A stretch of DNA of 64,000 nt from Onchidella celtica (taxonomy: Eukaryota; Mollusca; Gastropoda; Systellommatophora; Onchidiidae): contig OZ007569.1 in assembly GCA_963931925.1 (NCBI GenBank), positions 43,990,521 through 44,054,520 on the forward strand, in the 5' to 3' direction. The first letter of the stretch is position 1. Every line of letters starts with the position of its first letter. The position numbers were made by a program, and so were the translations under genes. Positions 10,187-21,757 of this stretch are shown here, one piece after another. Under the pieces are notes generated by a model. That model made no database searches and had not been told where the DNA came from. It was given only the letters and a program-made list of their open reading frames with translations.

Positions 10187-11518
10187 CATAGCAAGGTAAA
10201 GCTGAAGGATGAACACATTATTTTTTCTATTCGACTTTGGTAATTAGCCTCCGTCCCCAAACAAAAGCCATACTAAAATTTGTCAAAGTCATTGTTCAAT
10301 GATGGAATTATCCTTCTGCCCAAAGTCTCTGCTTGAAATGATTACCCGTGTTATGTTCTAAGCAACAGCAAAATTTCAGTTGTTGGCCCCACTGCATCAG
10401 TGTTGTGCACAGACTAATAAATCAACCAGACTGGAAACACAATTAAGCTTCGGGCTGTGTCGTTTTTTACGGGAGTTAATGAGATTCTGCCGTATAACCA
10501 ACGTGGCCGCCGCTCGGGAAATTCCGATTCTAGTTCTATCTGCAGTAGAAATTTCTTTTTAATTGTCAAGATTGGTAATAATGCATTAACTTGCCTATCC
10601 TTTCATTTTATTGTCTTCAGCTGCCTTTTTTTTTTCATTGTTATAAATGATGACCGTATGCACTTTTAGCGACCGCTGCATTGTAGCTATGCTGAAGCGT
10701 CGGTCGCAACCGTAAACCTACAATGGCAGACCTTTCGCTGTTTTGTGACGTCACACAATGGGCTCATCCAGTCGGGGTATTTTATTAGTCTGTGGTGTTG
10801 TGTAACGACATGAAACCGAAATAATGTACACCGTATTCAGTGTTTATGAACAATTTGTGTTGGCACTTTAAGATCTTACTGATGCATTATAATGTTTCAT
10901 TATTGCCCCCATTCCCTTTGTTACAACAATTTTTGTTGAAGGGCTGAAGAAGAAATTAAGTGCGATGTAGAACTGATCAAGAATTCATCGAACAAAGTTA
11001 ATAGAACAATGCAAATGCCAACAACAATGAAATCGTGTTGAATTGTGAGTGAATTTGTTCAAATTCATTTTATTCAATGAGCTAATGTGAAACTTACAAG
11101 ACGCGTGCTTAATAAATGAAAAACAGTTGTAGACTTCTGCTGCTTTGTTGTTGATGTGCCTTGGTGAGGTTGTGGGGGTTGGACCTTGATGCAGTGTTCA
11201 TGTCAGAACAATTGATGTCAGCTTACTTTATTTTTGGATCACCATGGTATTCAGCATTGTTAAATTAGCAGAACTTCACTAAGAAAAACAACAAAAACGG
11301 CAAAAAACAACTTCCAGCCTCTTGGATAGGAATACTGAGAAATTTCAAAATCACTGGCTCCATTGATGCACAGAACACTCCGACAATTTTATTGGGCATT
11401 CTCGCTGATAACAATAATTATTGTTTGAAATATGAATTTCACATTCTCCCCACAACAACAAAACAAAACAAAACAGAACACCGAAGTAAAGAAAAAGAAG
11501 CCCACACACTTTAATATG
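10187..11518. other. No gene seen
   Basis: AT-rich sequence; I see no coding exon or repeat worth calling. Confidence 0.4.
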
Positions 11519-11676
11519 CAGGGCCGTCTTAACATCATTATGGGCCCATGAGCAAAGCGATGGGCTGCGGCCCGTCCCCTACGCAGCTACTCAGAAATTT
11601 GCATGCATGGAGCCCCCTAAATCCTTGGGGCAACTGGGCAACTGCCCAGAGTTGCTCATGCGTTAAGACTGCTCTG
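11519..11676. mobile_element. Small TIR element (MITE), about 158 bp
   Basis: The left end CAGGGCCGTCTTAAC and the inverted right end CAGAGCAGTCTTAAC (written as its complement) match at 13 of 15 positions. Only 158 bases separate the outer ends. The interior is GC-richer than its surroundings, with GGGCAACTGGGCAACTGCCC near the right. No convincing target duplication is present. Confidence 0.6.
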
Positions 11677-13462
11677 ACTTTTACCACGTGAAAAGAATAA
11701 GAAAAGCAGGAAACAGTAAGAAAGACAAGAGAAATGAAATTCAGGGATTAAGCCTCGTTGCAGGTAACAGTTTTTGTGTCATTTCTTTGTCTGAGTGTGA
11801 ATAGACCATCTATGATCGTAGGCGTTGCCGTAGTCGTAGATGCTTTAAATTCTAATCAGTTGTTGTTCTTTGGTTATACGAGTTGAAATTCTGATGTCAG
11901 CTTATTAATTCAGGTGAACTTTTCAGTCAACGATAATGCTTCTTAGAGAAACAACAAGGCATTTCATAACTTATTTGTGACGCACCTGGTCACGTAAATT
12001 CGAGTCTGAATTGCGCTGCTAATAATTCACATCTGTTGGTGTTAAACGTGAGAAGAAAACAGAATCAAGAAGAATATAGACAGAGGGACGGCGTGGTGGC
12101 ACGTTTGCAATTCTTTGTATTTCTCTGATAGGTGGGGTAGTAAATAGGCCAGGCTTTGGATGAATTCACTTGGCTTGAAAGCATTGAATGCATCTCTTTT
12201 TAAGTTCGATTTTGATTAGATCTATACGTGTAGATTATGCAACCTTTCATTCAGAACGAACCATACCTCAATAATGTGAGGACGCAGACGGCTCGTTACT
12301 TTCATCTTATGCTAAAACCCGTCGATAATGCCAGGTTATTTATTTTATATGAATGTTGATTTTTATAGACAACTTTCTAGTTTGATTTGGGGGAAGGGAA
12401 GGAGGTATGCGGGTGCCTTACAGTTCTTTCTTTTTTCTTAGAGCTCACTGAACAGTCTGTAAAGTGATTTTCAGTTGACCCCCAGGGCTGGTCAAAATAA
12501 TTTGGCGGGTCGTAGACAGCTCATGTTTGAGCACCTCAATCAGAGCACCTCGAATTAGAGGGAAATAAATATGAGTGTAACTCCAGGTCTGTTCGCTCAA
12601 TGAGAGGTGATAAACGCACCATCAGTCGCGATCCTGTCGGTCTTTCCGAATGAAAACCAAACGATGATCTAGAACTGCAGTCTTTTTGTCTCTCTTGTAA
12701 TCTCTTCTGGCCCACTGAAAAAAACAAAACAAACAACAACAACTGTTTCCAAATGATTGTGGTTGGCGGGTTGGAACCTGAGGAACCAAAAAACATGATT
12801 GAATCTTCATCATGTCAAATATAATGAAAGATCCCTTCACGGTCCGTTTTCGTGTTTTTTCTGACTATGGAAAATTCAAGTCGATCTGAGTCTTTGACGG
12901 AGATCTATTGCCATTACTTCTTTTGTTCTGATAGAATGTTACCTGTGGTTTAGAGGAATGGAACCTTGGGAAGCGACGGTAACTTCGAAACAAACTAGAA
13001 TATTGCACAATGTTTCATACCAAGGGCCAGATCTCAGCAATGTGAGCATACAGAGGGCTGGGTAATCTCGCCTCATGATAAATCCCTTCTATAATGGCAT
13101 GCTATTTGGGTGTCAGTATTTTGTTCTTTCTCCACTCTACATTTCAACCTCAATGTCTTGTTTTCACTATCAACATTTCCTTATCCTGAAAAGTAAACTC
13201 ACCAATGCACGAAGGAAGACAATAAATAAGTACTTAAATAAATCCCAGCGCTTTTTGGAATCATTTTTCAAATTTTTATTTTTCTCATAGAGTTTAGAAA
13301 TAAAACCATTGTCATTAGCATTGGGTAGCTCGCAGAAAAGTCCCCCGAGACTGTAACTTATTTTGATGACGTGTAGTAAATAAATATTTGGCTACAAAAT
13401 AAACAATCTGAACATCGTGATCACTGTAAACAAATAAATGAACGTTCTTTAAAATTAAATTC
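11677..13462. other. No gene seen
   Basis: Intergenic sequence downstream of the receptor gene (which reads leftwards). Short frames at 12536-12840 and 13075-13290 have no recognisable domain. Confidence 0.4.
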
Positions 13463-14572
13463 TTATTCTTTTGTTTTGCCCCTTTCTAGACACAAAGACT
13501 TGAACGTGGCGCAGAAAATATTACATGAGCTGGCTCTATAAGCCCGATTTAATGTAAAATAAACCAAGAAATTGACAGAGGCATTTACTGCTCCGAGTAA
13601 GAATGAAATGTCTACAGCAAGGATGTACAGCTCGTGGTATGTACCACCGAAATCAAATCCCGGTACAAGTCGCTTGACATACACGGCCACAACCGTTGGT
13701 GTGTTACACACAATGAACACGCATGATAATGAACACACCACCACAATCAATCTCACATATTTTTTTTGAATAGTTGAAGGTACATTGCTTTTTAGTTGTT
13801 GCGTATCATCTTGAACGTGTGTAACATCATTTTGTGTTTCGTGAGAATCTCGCTGTTTTACAGATTTTCGAACACTCGTAAAGTTTTTCTGAAATCGAGT
13901 GGAATTTCGAAGTCCAATTATCATCACTAGGGTGTTGACAAAAATGATAACTTCACAAGATGTGGGCAGCAAAATGGTATTGGTGATGTTGTGAACCATC
14001 TCGACTTGTGGCCTCCAGCTTGCAACACCAACAGTCACTTTTGTAACGTTGTAATATTTAACAAAAATCATAGTGCGTTGGAGAGTTGTGAATATTGGTG
14101 TTGAGCTTAAGATGCAGAGAACCCATATGATTATTAAAGCCACGATGGTCCGGCGTACAGAGAAGAGAAATTGTACACGAAGAGGGGTGATAACACACAG
14201 ACATCTTTCCAGTGATACTAAGACCGTAGTCATACTGGAGATGTCATAGAACATTGACCGCGTCCACGCAAAGATGTAATTCTGAAATGCCTCATAATGT
14301 ATAGGGTCTGACGGAAACTCTGCATGCAAAACGCTAAAAGTGTAGAACACTAGACTCCAGATCAGTACCAAGAAATCAGACACAGATAATGAAAGCAAAG
14401 TCAAAGTGACATTATTGGTTTTATAATCTTGGCTCAAAAATACAACAATGTTGCACAAATTCAGGAAGAGTCCAACAATGCAGATAAATAAACTGATTAC
14501 CGTAATGGCATCCATCACTTGTGCCAGGTCTTTGTTGCCTGCCCCTTTGGCCCAGAATAGTAAAATATTCAC
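13463..14572 (-). CDS. Class A (rhodopsin-like) GPCR, intronless, mollusc chemosensory/orphan type
   Basis: A 369-residue single-exon receptor with seven hydrophobic segments at about 22-46, 54-80, 98-127, 140-160, 196-220, 270-297 and 313-341. Class A landmarks are present: Asn in TM1 (LNLCNIVVF), Asp in TM2 (LSVSDFLVL), ERC instead of DRY at the end of TM3, Trp150 and Pro159 in TM4, CNTP (a CWxP variant) in TM6, and NFLVY in place of NPxxY in TM7. The third inner loop is long and charged (about 222-268). The extracellular Cys at the top of TM3 and its partner in loop 2, which form the usual disulfide, are both absent. The protein should sit in the plasma membrane and couple to a G protein; the ligand is unknown. 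Intronless receptors of this type are expanded in molluscs as candidate chemosensory receptors, and peptide-receptor relatives are possible. The first ATG of the frame is used as start; it leaves a short N-terminus without a signal peptide. Confidence 0.85.
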   Translation of the reverse strand: MNILLFWAKGAGNKDLAQVMDAITVISLFICIVGLFLNLCNIVVFLSQDYKTNNVTLTLLSLSVSDFLVLIWSLVFYTFSVLHAEFPSDPIHYEAFQNYIFAWTRSMFYDISSMTTVLVSLERCLCVITPLRVQFLFSVRRTIVALIIIWVLCILSSTPIFTTLQRTMIFVKYYNVTKVTVGVASWRPQVEMVHNITNTILLPTSCEVIIFVNTLVMIIGLRNSTRFQKNFTSVRKSVKQRDSHETQNDVTHVQDDTQQLKSNVPSTIQKKYVRLIVVVCSLSCVFIVCNTPTVVAVYVKRLVPGFDFGGTYHELYILAVDISFLLGAVNASVNFLVYFTLNRAYRASSCNIFCATFKSLCLERGKTKE

Positions 14573-15617
14573 ACTGACAATGAAATTTTGAGTCCGATAC
14601 GAAACCTAAGAAAGCGGAGACACGGTGGAGATTCAGTGTAGTTACTTTTGTAGTTCTTTTCAGTCTCTGTTAATACATTACTCTTATTTTTATTGGGCAC
14701 GATATATTAGCAAAAATTATTCTCGGTTCTTTGATTCAGCCCACAACGGTTTAATATGTGATTTATCCCTTGCAGGGTAAAGACCATGTTTTTTTTGTTT
14801 TTTTTTAACGCCCGTCTTTGATGCTGTCGGCAATCCTTAGAACAATAATACTGATGAAATGGTAAATAACATTCCAGCCTCATGATTCACCTGCACTTGT
14901 CTGTGATTTCATGCAAGACAATTCCCCAGAAATAGGAGATCACAGAGTTTACGTGATTTGCCCCTGCTTGAGAGTTACTGACTGTGTAATTAAGCTTTGT
15001 GAATCGCATCTTTTATCTGCTCATTCTAAAATCTACTCATTTTCCACAGCTAATTTCAGACTGTTGGCCTATGATGAGTCTTCTACGTTTTATTGACTGA
15101 GGTTATTAGTATAAAATAGTGTCAAACAGCTGCTTCAACTTCTTTGTGCAATGTAATCTGACATGAGATAACTGTGCTGGCGTCGTTGTCTGACCTAGTG
15201 CAGTTTCTACCACTAGCGTAAAAGACTTTAGGACATTTGCTGTTGAAAATATGTCTGTTCTGGAGAGATTTTCCGACATTTTTGAAACACAGCATGGAGA
15301 AAAGGAATATTCATATTCTCTCAAGTATCGCTGTATGACGTGGCATCGTAACAAAAGATGTGTAATTCGCCATTGCGACGCCATGTAAATTGTTTTATGA
15401 AGAAGGAAATAAATATGACCTTATTATAAATAGTCTCATGGCATCACACGGCAAAATATTTATCTATGTTATTATTATTATTATATACACTAGCCGATCC
15501 GCAAATGTTCCATACCAAGCCCAACCGTATATCTAGATCCAGGCTATATTAAAACGGTCTTTGGATTCGATGCAATGACTAATAGAACTTACCTTACACA
15601 CAATTTCTCGTAGAAAT
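14573..15617. other. Receptor upstream region, no gene seen
   Basis: Presumed 5' flank of the receptor. I see no TATA box or exon I can defend. Short frames at 14911-15096 and 15106-15384 show no known domain. A (TTA)n-like stretch lies at about 15470-15484. Confidence 0.35.
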
Positions 15618-16205
15618 GCACAGATGTGATTACGTTGATTTTCGATCACAAATGTGTGAAGATAGGTCAAGAACGAAATTTCCGATCATGCTTTTTGATT
15701 CTGCAATCTGCTCTATAGAAATGCGTCTCTATTTTGCTGCTAAAATAAATTGTAAACATATGTAGTAGGCAACGGTTCAACTGAAATCGGCGGGACCATG
15801 GGTTTGTTTTCGGTTTAGAAAGAGTTTTGGTTTACTGATAGGAGGCTTGAAAAATGCCAGTTTCAAGAAAGGCAGCCCAAATCATTATCCAAGAGGGCAA
15901 ATGTAGGCCTGTATGTGCATTTTAGCAAAAAATGACTAACACGACCTCCGTTGTCTGTGCTTTTGACTGAGAATGAGGATGGGCGATTGCTCAGGCCTAG
16001 GGACACAAAAAGCATGGATCTGCGGGAGAATGTGGGCTAACTTTCACAGTAGAGAGACATGAGTGTCGACGGACAATACAGAACTGAATTGGGGAATACA
16101 CAGATGTGATTTTTAAAGTTGAGTTTCGATCACCAGTGTCATAGTTGAGGCGCAAAACGAAATTTCCTGTCTTACTTTTTAATTCTATTCGGAGAAAAGG
16201 CGACT
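15618..16205 (+). repeat. Diverged direct repeat, about 90 bp, two copies
   Basis: The block 15618-15710 (CACAGATGTGATT, TTTCGATCAC, AACGAAATTTCC, TTTTTGATTCT) recurs in diverged form at 16096-16192, about 480 bases later. The rest of the interval does not align. This looks like two relics of a dispersed repeat. Confidence 0.5.
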
Positions 16206-19200
16206 TTTTTTTTTTTTTTCGGTTCAAAATGTCGGAACACTTTCGTCTGTTCAACTCAGTTGTGGCTCAAAATCAACGAAAGTATTGAAAATGTAGCAAA
16301 CGTCAAGACCTTTTAAAATAAATATGTCCACGCACACCTTTGTGCCTTTCTATGCATAATATGATATTTTGTAGCCTTTAAGGCTCAGCCATTAAAAAGC
16401 CTTTCGTGATTACATTTGAGGCCTTTCTCCCTTTATTATATTATGAAAAGTGGTTTTCTTTTTGGATAATCTTTGCATAATTATTATGGAGAAGAAATAT
16501 ATTAATAGTTAAACTTTTTAGGGGTCTCTGGAACACGAAATCCATACAAAATTGCCCAAAACTGCAACACATACTCCCACTGCAATTACATGTATTACTG
16601 CTACTTCCAATAATAGCAAAGATAAAAATGTAAGAAAGTAAACTGATCAAAAAGCATTTACTTTATCTTTATTTTACTAGCAAAGTTATAATACAAATAA
16701 AATACAGTTAGTACATTTCAGCTTGCAAAATGTATTTGAGCTTTAACTTTAAAAAAAAAAAGAAAATCATTTCAATGTGTTTCTTAAAGTTAATATTTAA
16801 GTTTCATTTATTTTCCAGATGATAAGAAATTATGGCAGTTGCTGCATATTATGGTAGAGAAGTATTTGGCCCTCCCAGGAAAAACTGATTTTTGGTTTGC
16901 ACAATATTAGTAATAAAACCATTTAGAAAAAAATAGAACGTTTTGATATCTGTTGAAACTCATCAATTGATCGGTAACACTAACAGCTAATGTTTATAAT
17001 ATTTCACATGTAATACATATGTCCACGGAACTATCCATGGTTGTATCATAAAACCACACAAGTGTATTTGCACAATTGCTGCTGATAGTTGATTAATCAA
17101 GAAGAGTTTTGAATTCAGTAGTAATGATTCTTTAAAAGATTGTATTTTAACCTATGGGATTTACATTCAGTATACCCACCCGAGTGAATTCAAATCCAAA
17201 AAAATATGCAACGATTAATACAAAATGTCCCTAGCATAACACAAATAAATACATTGATGATTATTAAGTATTACCTAATATGCATGTAAGTGTGTGTGCG
17301 GTCGTGTGAGTGAGTGACATGCGGAGAGAGAGAGAGACAGAGAAAGAATTAAGAGAAAGAGAGAGAAAGACAGACAGACAGAGATCATGAAAAGAGATGC
17401 AAGAAATTACAGACATCTTAAATTTGAGCTTTTGCGTGAAATTTAACAAGAATGTAATACATGTACCTGTACCTGTCAAACCAAATAGTGGGTCTTATTT
17501 TTTGTGTGTGCATTTTTATTTAAATAAATTTGTTGTTGTACTTGACGTACATTTTCAAATAAAAAAAAATAAAAAAAATAAAAACATTATTATCAGATTG
17601 TGCATGTCAAGTAATAGATGTGATGGTTTACTGTGCTTTTTATTTCACATAACATAAATATGTTTTGTTTCCCACGTGACATGTCACGCTGTTTTCAAGG
17701 AAATCAGTGCATTAGATATCAGATATCATTATGTGCGTAATTTCCTTTTTCTCTTCAGTAAGGCTCTGTATCTCTGTATGTTTACAAAAGACTTAATTCA
17801 GCACTATTGTATCCAATTTCTTTGAAATGGAAGTAAATCATTATTACAAACATTTTTTAAAAAACATTTCCTGTGTGCACGCTCCTGTGATTTATCTTTC
17901 ACTTGCTAAGCACTGTGCTTCTTCCGTCTCTCTCTCCTCCTCTCCCCCCCCCCCCCCCCCCCATTGTTTTCTATTTTAAATATCAATGAGGTAGTATCTT
18001 ATAATTTAGTCCATATGACCACGAGATGATAACCAAAACATTAACACGAGAACAGAGAAAGGCACTAAAAGCTTCAGAATATTGTTCTTTTTTTTTTTTA
18101 TTATCTTCTTTGACAATCAGCATAGGTCATGCAAACACACATACGCAATACATGGGTGTAGTTTATCTCCGAGTTCTTCACCAGTTTCACAAACGCACAC
18201 ACCCACACACACAGAAAATAAAATTCAACCACCAGAAATGCAGTAGTGATTAAAGTATTCACTGCAATATTATGTCCCCAGTACACCTCTTAAGACTGTC
18301 ATTTGAGCAAGCTGGATGTGTCCAATTAGCACTGATAGCCCCCGAGCCCGAATTGAGTCTTGAAATATGAAAACTAAAGAATTAAAAATTAATCATAGAG
18401 ATCAAACGATTTCACAAGGAGGGAAATGTCATTATTTTTCTGCTTATTGGCCATTTTACATTTGTATGCCCGGGGAGGGGGAGTAGTGGAAATAAAGAAA
18501 AGAATTAATAGTTACAAGTAATATATAACTGCGGAATAAAATGAGGAAGGAGAAAGAGACACTTTGGTGGACTGATAGACCAATAACTTCCACTGGAACA
18601 GACATAAAAAAAAACAGCAATAGAAGAGTCATATATGGCAATATGAAGAGGAAAGTGGGACAGTTACAGTGGGGATCTGTCAGTGGATCCAGGTCTGTGC
18701 TGTATACATGATAATACATAATGGATTGTATAAAATCCCATCACCTTAATAAGAATAATCAATGTGCATCCTTAAAAACTGTGTATTTCAGTACTTTGTA
18801 AATGCAGTGACTCTGTGAACTGAAAATTTAGATACATGTATTTGAATAAAGGTATTATATGTATGGAAAGACAGATAACTTATCCTGTTTTACACAGTTA
18901 TTCTGTGTTTCTGGGTGCACCAACATCTTTATTACATCCTTTTTGTTGGAAAGGTATGAACCCATCACCATGTTGGATGTCCATAACAACACCTTGACGT
19001 TTTGAAAAAGAGTAAAAAAAAAAAAAAAAAGGAAAATCCTGGAAAATTTGAGATTTTTAAAATTAAAAAAATTTTTTTTTTAAAAATGTAAAACAAAACA
19101 AAACAGAGAAAGGCAAAGAAACACTAACATCTGTTCTTCAAACAATGTTTACAAACTGTTTCCAATATATGAAACAAAAATCAAGCGATCCAACCTTTTC

Positions 19201-20285
19201 AACTTTACTCACACCATACATGTACAGTAAAAGTTATTACATCATTTTTTTTTTTTTTTTTTACCAACATTCCAGTTCTCAGAATCACAAGAAAACAACA
19301 AACTAACACAAACAAATGCCCATGCATGCACACACATATCCATGCGCCCATCACACACACACACAGTGTACTAGATTGCTGTAAGACAGCTGACCTTTAG
19401 AGATGACAGGGAATCATTTTGCATGATGAATTTTTGACCGAAACAAACAAAACAACAGAAAATCAAAAAATTGGCCATTATCTCTATAATGCATGAAAAA
19501 TAACGTTTCATAGGTGTAAGTATTCATTAGCAAGAACAATGCAATATTTAAACCATAGGGAAAAACAGACATACTTGTGCTCAAATCACTGACTCAATCA
19601 TTCACAGTTTGAAGGAACATCTGCAAGGGTTTCGATTCTTGAAGTAAACAAACATATTTGAAACTCAAACCAACTGCAAAACCTTTGTGTCTTTGTCTGC
19701 TCTTTCAAGAGACAGACAGTATGTTGACTGTTTTATTTGGAACTTTTATCTATTTGTGAAATTTTAATTGATGAAGCTCTGAGTATCAAGCTTAGTTGCA
19801 GTTGTCATTGCCAAGGCACGATTAAACCTATACTCAACCTGAAACTCATAAGCTGACAACATTACTGAAGAAATTAAACAGCTTCAACTGACTTCTCGAA
19901 ATCTGTTTCTGACATGGTATGTCTTATAATTATGAAGTCTTCTCGTTTGCTGACAGTTTCAAATGTATATTGCAAATATATATCATGGGACACTTTTTGT
20001 CACTGTGTTATAAGCCTGTCATGAACACAAACTGTGGTGACATGTCATGCTCCACTTGAGCTGAAGTCCTACACTGTCAAGGAAACAAAAAGCAAAAAAA
20101 AAAAAAAACAAACGTGCATCCAATCTCATAACAATTAGCTCACAATCAACAAACACAATAAGATAAAATTTAATGCATGTATGTTATACTGATAAACAGT
20201 TTTGTTCGCTTTTCTCAGAAGTACTGAATATGAGATAGGCCATTAACAGTTTTACTTGAGTTCAAACAGCTTTGCTTGAGCTTAC
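16206..20285. other. AT-rich intergenic DNA with simple tracts
   Basis: No gene recognised. Simple tracts include a short GA cluster at 17322-17382, a C run at 17945-17962, A-rich tracts at 17555-17585 and 19014-19032, and T runs at 18088-18099 and 19244-19261. Small open frames in this range lack domains and splice context. Confidence 0.4.
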
Positions 20286-20312
20286 CTTCCGTGAACTTAC
20301 CGGTTTGGGTGC
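20286..20312 (-). other. Candidate 27-nt microexon
   Basis: On the minus strand the acceptor TTTTTGTTTTAG precedes 27 bases encoding APKPVSSRK in frame 1, followed by the donor GTAAGC. A nested donor (GTAAGT) after the first 12 bases would give a still shorter form. The signals are good for so short a span. No partner exon is identified, and the site lies 1.4 kb past the mannosidase stop. Chance occurrence is possible. Confidence 0.25.
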
Positions 20313-21757
20313 CTAAAACAAAAATCTGTGAAACATGGTCAAGGGAAATAACAACAATAACACGCACACACACAAGAAAACTTTGCAATTGGATTTCGTG
20401 ATTGCTTCATGGGGTACCTTCTGACAGTGAAAGATAGTCCCTTAGAAAATAATATTGTAGCTCATGGAGTCTTAGTCTTGACTGAGCTTACGCTGGCTAG
20501 TCTCGTATTCATTACAATCCAGTAGAGCAGTATGCTAGCTTTATCGTTAAACCTGGCAAATTCGTTCACACAACTGCAGATGACAACTCTATTCTGACAA
20601 ATACATTTATTTGACTCCATAAAGAGAATTTAGTTTTTTCTGGTGATTTAAAGAGATTACACTATTTTAAATGCTTGTGCCATAGGAACAACACTGCCGC
20701 TACTGACCCTTTTCAAGGTTAAATATAGCATATTCTGTCAAAAAATTCCTATCTTCTACTCTGCCAGTTTCACTATAATTCACGCATATGGGTATCATAG
20801 GAGACGCACTCCAATCTAGTACATGTAGTAGTTCACAATAGTTCCCTTGTCTCCCCATGCAGACAACAGTATCTGACCTACACGAACACCATGAAAAGAA
20901 CATTCAAAGGACTGGTCATAATTATTTTCCTCAGTGTGGTGAAATCTTGTCAATGATAATAGGGGAAGTAAAAATTTATTTACTCATGAAAGGAACACAG
21001 AGGTATTTTGCCAAACATATTTTCAATATGAATGTTGGCTATTTTCAAGACTGCAATGTCTGTAAGAAAATCATTATGCGTCCCAAAAATTGATAGATGT
21101 CCAAATTAATTTACCAAGATTATCTTCAGGTCAAAAGGACAGAGTACTTGTTTCTGCTTCCTTTGAAAACATCCTTTGAAGCAGTGTTGAACTTGTGTGA
21201 GTGCAAAATCTTTGGGGAATAGCCAATATGCTTCACTGAATAAAAATAATGTGAAAACATAGTTGTTTCCATCATGAAATCTGAGAAGCATGGTGCATTT
21301 CGTTTATCAATACTGTTTACAAATGCATGTCAAAAAATATCTATCTGACAAACCATAAAAATGTTGACATAGTTTCGCCTGTCTTGATTTAAAACAGGCA
21401 TCAGCAATACGGAATGAATGCTTGCAACATATTACACATTACATGAAATATACATGGAATTTACAAACATGTTCTGTAATGACAGATACAGGAGAAATAA
21501 ATACATGTATCCCAAAAATATTCACAGGATATTGCTGAATTTGCTGAAATATAATCCTTTTCGGCATCGTCAGTGACAGTCTGGTATACAATCATTGGAC
21601 TTCGTGGCAGAGAAGCTAATATAACATAATTAACAAAATTCAATAGCTAGAACATTTACAATTTTGATACCATGTAGTCAAAGCTTTTTGTATTTCAAAC
21701 TGGAACAACACAGAAACTTAGGACTAACTATCTACAGTCTGATAGAAAAAGAAATGT
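20313..21757 (-). other. Probable 3' untranslated and downstream region of the mannosidase gene
   Basis: The sequence following the mannosidase stop is non-coding. The first minus-strand AATAAA I see lies at 20975-20980, about 780 bases after the stop, and could be the poly(A) signal. Another is near 20605. Neither can be confirmed from sequence alone. Confidence 0.3.
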
